A DNA stretch of 64,000 nucleotides from Burkholderia seminalis DSM 23518 (GTDB lineage Bacteria; Pseudomonadota; Gammaproteobacteria; Burkholderiales; Burkholderiaceae), in the NCBI RefSeq assembly GCF_902832885.1, contig NZ_CADFDK010000010.1, forward strand, positions 124,001 through 188,000, in the 5' to 3' direction. Under the pieces are notes generated by a model. The model saw nothing but the letters and a program-made list of their open reading frames with translations. It did not search any database and was not told the origin of the DNA. The position numbers and the translations under genes are program-made. Of the stretch, positions 57,446 to 64,000 are shown piece by piece. Each line of letters starts with the position of its first letter. Position 1 is the first letter of the stretch.

Positions 57446-58207
57446 TCAGGAGCCCTTGAACAGCGACGGTGCGTCGGCGGGCGACACCGGCGCCACGGCG
57501 GCCGGCGCGGACGCGGTGCCGGCCGTCGACGACGCGGGCACCGGCTGCGCGGCGGCGCCGCCCGAGGCAGGCGCCGGTGCGGCTGCGGCGCCGCTTGCCG
57601 GATGTTCGTGCGAATTGACGAGGCGGCGGACGTCACGGTCGGCGACGGTCGGCGGTGCGCTGACGACGCTCGGCCTGCGGCGGCGCTCGGCGGCCGCGAG
57701 ACGTTCCTTCTGCTCCTCGGGGAGTTGCTGGTAGGCCTTCCACGCGCGCTCGCGCGCCTGCGCGGACAGCTCTTTCGCGCTCTGGTAGTTTTCGCGCGCG
57801 ACGCGGCGCTGCTCGGGCGTCATCTTGGCCCATTCGGCCATCCGGTCCTGCAGGCGCTTCTGGTCATCGGGCGACAACTTCGCGAAACGCGACGCGATCT
57901 TCAGCCATTTTCGCTTGCGGGCGTCGCTGAAGCCATCCCACTGATCGGCGAACGGCGCGAGTGCCGCGTGCTGCGCCGGCGTGAGGCGCGCCCACGACAG
58001 CGGGCCGGTGGCGGCCGGCAGCGGCAGGGGCAGCGGCGGGAGTTCGGTGGCCAGCCCGGTCGCGGCCGAGGCAGGCGCGGCGGGGCTGACGGCCGCGACG
58101 GTGGTCGTCGCGGGGGCCGGGTGAAATCGGGAATAGGTGGCGACGTAGGAAACGGCGATCGCGATCACGCATCCGAAAAATACGGCCAGGCCGCGCTTCT
58201 GACTCAC
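57446..58207 (-). CDS. DUF3106 membrane-anchored protein
   Basis: 253 residues from a GTG with GAGGGG about nine bases upstream. A single N-terminal membrane helix (LAVFFGCVIAIAVSYVATY) is followed by a Pro/Ala-rich spacer. A DUF3106 region (~70-165) holds repeats of the type LTPAQxxALAPF, LSPDDQKRLQ and MTPEQRRVAREN, which form a charged helical array. The C-terminal ~80 residues are again Pro/Ala/Ser-rich. It would face the periplasm. It lies 26 bases after the DUF3619 gene in the sigma factor operon. Confidence 0.82.
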   Translation of the reverse strand: MSQKRGLAVFFGCVIAIAVSYVATYSRFHPAPATTTVAAVSPAAPASAATGLATELPPLPLPLPAATGPLSWARLTPAQHAALAPFADQWDGFSDARKRKWLKIASRFAKLSPDDQKRLQDRMAEWAKMTPEQRRVARENYQSAKELSAQARERAWKAYQQLPEEQKERLAAAERRRRPSVVSAPPTVADRDVRRLVNSHEHPASGAAAAPAPASGGAAAQPVPASSTAGTASAPAAVAPVSPADAPSLFKGS

Positions 58208-58233
58208 CCGTGCGATCCCCTCGTTATTGTCTG

Positions 58234-58659
58234 TTAGTGAGCGCGCGAAAGATACGCGTTGAACCCGTGATCGAGATACGCGTTGAGCGGCAGGTCGTCG
58301 CTGAGCATCGCTGCGTCGATGTCGGCGAGTTCGGCGGTGCGCTGCATGTCTTCCCAGTAGGCGATGCCGACGAGCCCCGCGAGCAGCAGCGCAAGCGGCC
58401 ACGCGCGCAGCAGGCGGCGCGCGAACGACGCTTTCGGGCGGTTCACGGGCGCCGGTCCGTAGGCACCGGCCGCGCCGGCGAAGGCCGGCACGAACACCGG
58501 CGCGGTCGCGGCTTCGGGTTTCTTGCGCGCGAGCGCGGCCCGGCGGGCGATGGCCAGACGATCGGTGGTCGCGGCAGGCAGCGCGGCCGCACGCTCGTCA
58601 AGCGCGCGGCGCACCTTCAGCGCGAATTCGTGTTCTCGGTTTGCGGGAGCGGAGCTCAT
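58234..58659 (-). CDS. DUF3619 single-span protein, possible anti-sigma factor
   Basis: 141 residues with AAAGGA eight bases before the ATG. The N-terminal ~85 residues are soluble and helical (HEFALKVRRALDERAAALP), then one membrane helix at ~88-106 (RAWPLALLLAGLVGIAYWE). A short acidic C-terminus ends in NAYLSRAH. The layout, cytoplasmic domain plus one helix, is that of many anti-sigma factors, and the ATG overlaps the sigma factor stop by four bases. The anti-sigma role is my inference from this arrangement; the family itself is uncharacterised. Confidence 0.82.
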   Translation of the reverse strand: MSSAPANREHEFALKVRRALDERAAALPAATTDRLAIARRAALARKKPEAATAPVFVPAFAGAAGAYGPAPVNRPKASFARRLLRAWPLALLLAGLVGIAYWEDMQRTAELADIDAAMLSDDLPLNAYLDHGFNAYLSRAH

Positions 58660-59219
58660 AGCGTGATTCCTTTGGCCTTGAGCGCTTGCGCCAGGGTATG
58701 GGTGGCCCGCGAGCAGTGCGTCTTCACGCTGCCCTCGGAGCACCCCATTGCGGCGGCAGTCTCGGCGACATCCATATCTTCCCAATAACGCATCAGGAAC
58801 GCTTCCCGTTGACGCGCCGGAAGCTTCTGGATTTCTTCGTCGATCAGGGCCAGAACCTGCTCTCTTTCGAGGCGGTGCTCGCTGCTCTCGACGCCCGCGT
58901 TGTCGTCCGCGGATTCGAGTGTTTCGAGCGGGTCGAAGTCTTCGTCGTCGGTATTGTTCAGCGACGAGAAGAGCGTGACCCACGTGTTGCGGACCTTCTG
59001 CCGGCGAAACCAGTCGTGGACCGTATTCTGCAGGATCCGCTGAAAAAGCAGCGGCAATTCGGCCGCCGGCCGGTCGCCGTACTTTTCCGCAAGCTTGATC
59101 ATCGCGTCCTGCACGATGTCGAGCGACGCATCGTCGTCACGCACGGCGTACGCAGCCTGCTTGAACGCGCGCCTTTCGACGCCCGCCAGAAAGTCGGCGA
59201 GTTCCTTGTCTGATGCCAT
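58656..59219 (-). CDS. ECF-type RNA polymerase sigma factor
   Basis: 187 residues from MASDKELADF; upstream in-frame starts add a non-conserved Arg-rich stretch. Region 2 is SLDIVQDAMIKLAEKYGD through FQRILQNTVHDWFRRQKVRN (~35-80). Region 4 has LPARQREAFLMRYWEDMDVAETAAAMGCSEGSVKTHCSRATH, split into the helix-turn-helix (~130-170). A ~35-residue acidic linker (NNTDDEDFDPLETLESADDN, in part) is unusually long. It heads an operon with DUF3619, DUF3106 and RDD genes. Its regulon is not known. Confidence 0.92.
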   Translation of the reverse strand: MASDKELADFLAGVERRAFKQAAYAVRDDDASLDIVQDAMIKLAEKYGDRPAAELPLLFQRILQNTVHDWFRRQKVRNTWVTLFSSLNNTDDEDFDPLETLESADDNAGVESSEHRLEREQVLALIDEEIQKLPARQREAFLMRYWEDMDVAETAAAMGCSEGSVKTHCSRATHTLAQALKAKGITL

Positions 59220-59574
59220 TCCGTGAAGGTATGCGCTGCGGGCCGCTGCGTGGTGTAAAAGGTCGAAAAATTTCGTAAAACCCGCGGATGCTATCAAATT
59301 TTCGTGCCGCTTGGCACCGGGTCGGGCGCCGCACGTTGCGCGCGAGCCGCGGCGGCGGGGCGCCGGGCGGCGCGCATGATGCGGTGCGGGATATTTTGCT
59401 TGACGACCCAACCACGACCCGCTATCGTCAACGATTCGCAACATGAAGTGATGGTCTCATTTGAGGCTGGCCCAAGAAGCCCGCCCTTCAAACTGGACGC
59501 GCCGCTTGAACCCGAGCCACAAGCCCGGCAGAGAGCACCCGATCAATTTTTTGCCGAAAATTCGAAAGGTCAAA
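59220..59574 (+). other. Sigma factor-ilvI divergent region (355 bp)
   Basis: It holds the ilv promoter and a ~140-base leader. No leader peptide rich in Ile/Val/Leu codons was found. One stem is plausible: TTTGAGG (59460-59466) with CCTTCAAA (59485-59492). No gene is called. Confidence 0.55.
59400..59428 (+). promoter_or_regulatory. Promoter of the ilv operon
   Basis: TTGACG (59400-59405), a 17-base spacer and TATCGT (59423-59428) form a well-spaced sigma-70 promoter, giving a leader of about 140 bases before ilvI. Confidence 0.7.
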
Positions 59575-61338
59575 ATGAACATGCCCAGCGCGGAATTCTC
59601 CACGTCGGAACCCCTTTCCCCTCCCGATAGCGACTCCATCGGCGGCACCGTGCTGATGAAGGCACTCGCCGACGAAAACGTCGAATTCATCTGGGGCTAT
59701 CCCGGCGGCTCGGTTCTCTATATCTACGACGAGCTGTACAAGCAGGACAAGATTCAGCACGTGCTGGTGCGCCACGAACAGGCGGCCGTGCACGCAGCCG
59801 ATGCGTATGCGCGTTCCACCGGCAATGTCGGCGTCTGCCTCGTGACGTCGGGCCCCGGTGTCACCAACGCGGTGACCGGCATCGCAACGGCCTACATGGA
59901 TTCGATCCCGATGGTCGTGATCAGCGGCCAGGTGCCGACTGCCGCGATCGGCCAGGACGCTTTCCAGGAGTGCGACACCGTCGGCATCACGCGTCCGTGC
60001 GTGAAGCACAACTTCCTCGTGAAGGACGTGCGCGACCTCGCGGAAACCGTCAAGAAGGCGTTCTACATCGCCCGCACCGGCCGTCCGGGCCCAGTGCTGA
60101 TCGACATCCCGAAGGACATCTCGAAGACGCCGTGCCAGTACGAGCCCGTCAAGAGCGTGTCGCTGCGTTCGTACAACCCCGTCACGAAGGGCCATTCGGG
60201 CCAGATCCGCAAGGCCGTGTCGCTGCTGCTGACGGCGAAGCGTCCTTACATCTACACGGGTGGCGGCATCATCCTCGCCGACGCGTCGCGTGAACTGAAC
60301 CAGTTCGCGGACCTGCTCGGCTACCCGGTCACGAACACGCTGATGGGCCTCGGCGGCTATCGCGCGTCGGACAAGAAATTCCTCGGCATGCTCGGCATGC
60401 ACGGCACCTACGAAGCGAACATGGCGATGCAGCACTGCGACGTGCTGATCGCGATCGGTGCCCGCTTCGACGACCGCGTGATCGGCGACCCGGCGCACTT
60501 CGCGTCGCGTCCGCGCAAGATCATCCACATCGACATCGACCCGTCGTCGATCTCGAAGCGCGTGAAGGTCGACATCCCGATCGTCGGCGACGTGAAGGAA
60601 GTGCTCAAGGAGCTGATCGAGCAGCTGCAGACGGCCGAGCACGGCCCCGACACCGAGGCGCTCGCGCAATGGTGGAAGGACATCGAGGGCTGGCGCGCGA
60701 AGGACTGCCTGAAGTACGACCGCGAAAGCGAGATCATCAAGCCGCAGTACGTGGTGGAGAAGGCGTGGGAGCTGACGGACGGCAATGCGTTCGTGTGCTC
60801 GGACGTCGGCCAGCACCAGATGTGGGCCGCGCAGTTCTACCGTTTCAACAAGCCGCGTCGCTGGATCAACTCCGGCGGCCTCGGCACGATGGGCTTCGGC
60901 CTGCCGGCGGCGATGGGCGTCAAGATGGCGCACCCGGACGACGACGTGCTGTGCATCACGGGCGAAGGCTCGATCCAGATGTGCATCCAGGAGTTGTCGA
61001 CCTGCCTGCAGTACGACACGCCCGTGAAGATCATTTCGCTGAACAACCGCTACCTCGGCATGGTCCGCCAGTGGCAGCAGATCGAATACAGCAAGCGCTA
61101 TTCGCATTCGTACATGGATGCGCTGCCCGATTTCGTGAAGCTCGCCGAAGCGTACGGCCATGTCGGCTTGCGGATCGAAAAGACCTCGGATGTGGAGCCG
61201 GCGCTGAAGGAAGCGCTGCGCCTGAAGGACCGCACCGTGTTTCTCGACTTCCAGACCGATCCGACCGAAAACGTCTGGCCGATGGTACAGGCCGGCAAGG
61301 GCATCACCGAGATGCTGCTCGGATCGGAAGATCTGTAA
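59575..61338 (+). CDS. ilvI: Acetolactate synthase large subunit
   Basis: 587 residues from MNMPSAEFST, with AAAGG about six bases upstream; an earlier in-frame start adds residues from the leader. The TPP-dependent fold shows FIWGYPGGSVLYIYDEL and the catalytic Glu in VRHEQAAVHAADAYAR near residue 60. The C-terminal TPP-binding motif is GEGSIQMCIQEL followed by NNRYLGMV. It catalyses the first common step of Val, Leu and Ile synthesis. The regulatory subunit ilvH and ilvC follow. The ilvB/ilvI symbol choice is by context. Confidence 0.96.
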   Translation: MNMPSAEFSTSEPLSPPDSDSIGGTVLMKALADENVEFIWGYPGGSVLYIYDELYKQDKIQHVLVRHEQAAVHAADAYARSTGNVGVCLVTSGPGVTNAVTGIATAYMDSIPMVVISGQVPTAAIGQDAFQECDTVGITRPCVKHNFLVKDVRDLAETVKKAFYIARTGRPGPVLIDIPKDISKTPCQYEPVKSVSLRSYNPVTKGHSGQIRKAVSLLLTAKRPYIYTGGGIILADASRELNQFADLLGYPVTNTLMGLGGYRASDKKFLGMLGMHGTYEANMAMQHCDVLIAIGARFDDRVIGDPAHFASRPRKIIHIDIDPSSISKRVKVDIPIVGDVKEVLKELIEQLQTAEHGPDTEALAQWWKDIEGWRAKDCLKYDRESEIIKPQYVVEKAWELTDGNAFVCSDVGQHQMWAAQFYRFNKPRRWINSGGLGTMGFGLPAAMGVKMAHPDDDVLCITGEGSIQMCIQELSTCLQYDTPVKIISLNNRYLGMVRQWQQIEYSKRYSHSYMDALPDFVKLAEAYGHVGLRIEKTSDVEPALKEALRLKDRTVFLDFQTDPTENVWPMVQAGKGITEMLLGSEDL

Positions 61339-61449
61339 CGGCGCGACGCGCGCCTGGCCCGAGGCGGCCGCCTTCACGAAGGGCGGTGCGGCACGCGGCG
61401 GCGCGCGGCGCGAGTGAATCGACACGGACACATTCTGGAAGAAGCGAAC

Positions 61450-61941
61450 ATGAGACACATCATTTCCGTCCTGCTGGAGAACGAACCGGGCGCGCTGTCG
61501 CGCGTGGTCGGTCTGTTTTCCGCACGCGGCTACAACATCGAAACCTTGACGGTGGCGCCGACCGAAGACCAATCGCTGTCGCGGCTCACCATCGTTTCCA
61601 TTGGCTCCGACGACGTGATCGAACAGATCACGAAGCATCTGAACCGCCTGATCGAGGTGGTGAAAGTGGTGGACCTGACCGACGGTGCACACATCGAACG
61701 CGAGCTGATGCTGATCAAGGTACGTGCAGTGGGCAAGGAGCGCGAAGAAATGAAGCGGATGTCGGACATTTTCCGCGGCCGCATCATCGACGTGACCGAG
61801 AAGACCTACACGATCGAATTGACGGGCGCGAGCGACAAGCTCGACGCATTCATCCAGGGGCTGGACGCGGGCGCGATCCTCGAGACCGTGCGCACCGGCA
61901 GCTCCGGCATCGGACGCGGCGAGCGCATCCTGAAGGTGTGA
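61450..61941 (+). CDS. ilvH: Acetolactate synthase small (regulatory) subunit
   Basis: 163 residues, normal for IlvH/IlvN long type. It opens MRHIISVLLENEPGALSRVVGLFSARGYNIETL as an ACT domain (the valine-sensing part), and the second domain has MKRMSDIFRGRIIDVTEKTYTIELTG, each cut to its core. It gives feedback inhibition by valine. It starts 111 bases after ilvI. Confidence 0.96.
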   Translation: MRHIISVLLENEPGALSRVVGLFSARGYNIETLTVAPTEDQSLSRLTIVSIGSDDVIEQITKHLNRLIEVVKVVDLTDGAHIERELMLIKVRAVGKEREEMKRMSDIFRGRIIDVTEKTYTIELTGASDKLDAFIQGLDAGAILETVRTGSSGIGRGERILKV

Positions 61942-62027
61942 TGCCGAATTTGCCAGACCGGCACGCCGGGTGCGCCGTCATGTCCCGGCCCGCAGTACTC
62001 CATCCGAACGAATTGTTGAATTTTTGA

Positions 62028-63062
<1,035 letters not shown>

Positions 63063-63110
63063 GCTCCGCGAGCTGTTCCGGCCCTTCGAGTGGAGGGTCG
63101 GTTTCAAAAA

Positions 63111-63145
63111 GCCGTCCGAAGGCAGCAGTGCCCCGGGCGGCTTTT
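63111..63145 (+). terminator. Terminator of the ilv operon
   Basis: GCCGTCCG (63111-63118) pairs with CGGGCGGC (63134-63141), one G-U, and TTTT follows. The loop is 15 bases. A TATCCT at 63148-63153 just beyond could be a -10 for psd. Confidence 0.8.
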
Positions 63146-63189
63146 GCTATCCTACGGGCTTTGCAATTCACCGAACACAGAACGAATCC

Positions 63190-63834
63190 ATGAACTATCC
63201 TCATCCGATCATCGCGCGCGAAGGCTGGCCGTTCATCGCGATTGCTGCCGTCATCGCGCTGTTGATCCACGCCGTCGGGGGCTTCGGCTTCGCGTGGCCG
63301 TTCTGGCTGCTGCTCGTCTTCGTCGTCCAGTTCTTCCGCGATCCGCAGCGCCCGATCCCCGCGCAGCCGAACGCGGTGCTGTGCCCGGCAGACGGCCGCA
63401 TCGTCGCGGTCGAGACCGCACAAGACCCGTACGCGAACCGTGAAGCGCTGAAGATCAGCGTGTTCATGAACGTATTCAATGTCCATTCGCAGCGTTCGCC
63501 GGTCGACGGCGCGATCACCAAGGTCGAGTACTTCCCGGGCGCGTTCCTGAACGCGGCGATCGACAAGGCCTCGACCGAGAACGAGCGCAATGCGGTCGTG
63601 ATCCAGACGGCGAGCGGCAAGACCGTCACCGCCGTGCAGATCGCGGGCCTCGTCGCCCGCCGGATTCTCTGTTACGTGCGTGCCGGCGAGCCGCTGTCGC
63701 GCGGGCAGCGCTACGGTTTCATCCGCTTCGGCTCGCGCGTCGACGTGTACCTGCCGCTCGGCAGCCGCGCGAAGGTGTCGATCGGCGAGAAGGTCTACGC
63801 GTCGTCGACGATCCTCGCCGAGCTCGAGCAGTAA
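63190..63834 (+). CDS. psd: Phosphatidylserine decarboxylase (short type)
   Basis: 214 residues, of the short archaetidylserine-type Psd family. An N-terminal membrane segment ([21 protein letters not shown] region) is followed by the catalytic domain: [22 protein letters not shown], and [15 protein letters not shown]. The self-cleavage site is Gly-Ser in RFGSRVD, with Ser182 as the pyruvoyl precursor. It forms phosphatidylethanolamine in the inner membrane. The next gene is pssA, the preceding step; this pair after ilvC is typical of Burkholderia and relatives. Confidence 0.96.
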   Translation: MNYPHPIIAREGWPFIAIAAVIALLIHAVGGFGFAWPFWLLLVFVVQFFRDPQRPIPAQPNAVLCPADGRIVAVETAQDPYANREALKISVFMNVFNVHSQRSPVDGAITKVEYFPGAFLNAAIDKASTENERNAVVIQTASGKTVTAVQIAGLVARRILCYVRAGEPLSRGQRYGFIRFGSRVDVYLPLGSRAKVSIGEKVYASSTILAELEQ

Positions 63835-63849
63835 GCGGCGGGGCGCACG

Positions 63850-64000
63850 ATGGCCGCATTCAAACCGCGTCGGCCGCGTAACGGCTCCGGCCAGACGCCA
63901 CGACCGTTCCGCCGCAACAAGGGGATGGCGCCCGATCCGGCGCCGCTCGAGAGCCGTCGCGCCGCGCGCCAGCGGTTCCTGAAGACGCGCGGCATCTACC
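63850..64000 (+). CDS. pssA: CDP-diacylglycerol-serine O-phosphatidyltransferase PssA, N-terminus (cut by window edge)
   Basis: 50 codons are visible: a basic, Pro/Arg-rich N-terminus (FKPRRPRNGSGQTPRPF) then SRRAARQRFLKTRGIY, the stretch that leads into the first helix of PssA in betaproteobacteria. The identification depends on this short match and on position 15 bases after psd, the next enzyme in phosphatidylethanolamine synthesis. No catalytic motif is inside the window. Confidence 0.75.
   Translation, partial: MAAFKPRRPRNGSGQTPRPFRRNKGMAPDPAPLESRRAARQRFLKTRGIY

Noticed and set aside
59461-59574. An upstream start for ilvI adding ~38 residues
   Set aside because: The added residues are not conserved-looking, and AAAGG is well placed for the ATG at 59575.

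Overview
The window is very GC-rich (strong G/C at third codon positions) and reads as primary-chromosome DNA of a betaproteobacterium. Gene content and order fit Burkholderia, most likely the B. cepacia complex: the ilvI-ilvH-ilvC-psd-pssA run, hemF-nadD-rsfS-rlmH-maf-rng, the inner-core LPS cluster next to msbA, and kdpFABC-DE. Genus assignment is from recalled protein families, not from a search. I see no rRNA or tRNA gene, insertion sequence, prophage or CRISPR array; almost all of it looks like stable core genome.

Layout. 1-2.4 kb (minus): a truncated FtsK-like translocase gene and a META-domain lipoprotein. 2.6-6.4 kb (plus): purT, a tiny lipoprotein, an MliC-type lysozyme inhibitor and the RNA helicase rhlE. 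6.6-8.4 kb (minus): the tRNA-modification genes gluQ and trhO. 8.6-12.1 kb: dnaE. 12.4-20.1 kb: an envelope cluster with two GT9 heptosyltransferase-like genes (plus), waaL-like ligase, a GT2 enzyme and a WaaE-like enzyme (minus), then msbA (plus). 20.2-23.5 kb: an RcnB-like protein convergent with a PRC-barrel lipoprotein/MFS/FUSC operon. 23.7-32.1 kb (minus): yggL, then rng-maf-rlmH-rsfS-nadD-hemF-purD, yebC and upp. 32.3-34.7 kb (plus): an SDR-like protein without the usual catalytic pair, mgsA and a quinone reductase. 34.8-43.3 kb: the complete Kdp potassium system, from an extra small membrane ORF through kdpFABC to kdpDE. 43.4-49.6 kb (plus): a DUF333 protein, the guanidinium exporter gdx behind a guanidine-II riboswitch, DUF4126, an orphan FtsX-like permease, truncated haemoglobin, an AlaX editing protein and DUF924. 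49.7-59.2 kb (minus): a GT39 transferase, a TetR/LOG/SDR operon, a phosphoesterase/GT4/diacylglycerol-kinase operon, and an ECF sigma factor operon (sigma-DUF3619-DUF3106-RDD). 59.6-64 kb (plus): ilvI-ilvH-ilvC, psd and the start of pssA.

Most interesting points. (1) A clear guanidine-II (mini-ykkC) riboswitch, two hairpins with ACGA and ACGG loops, directly precedes the SugE/Gdx gene. (2) The LpxH-like phosphoesterase + GT4 + DgkA operon has the make-up of a PlcP/Agt phosphate-stress lipid-remodelling module, and its upstream region carries an 18-bp Pho-box-like direct repeat. (3) An unnamed 35-residue membrane peptide is translationally coupled to kdpF, and a TTTACA-N5-TTTATA element resembling KdpE half-sites lies about 85 bp upstream of it. 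(4) An ECF sigma factor is translationally coupled to a single-span DUF3619 protein that could be its anti-sigma factor.
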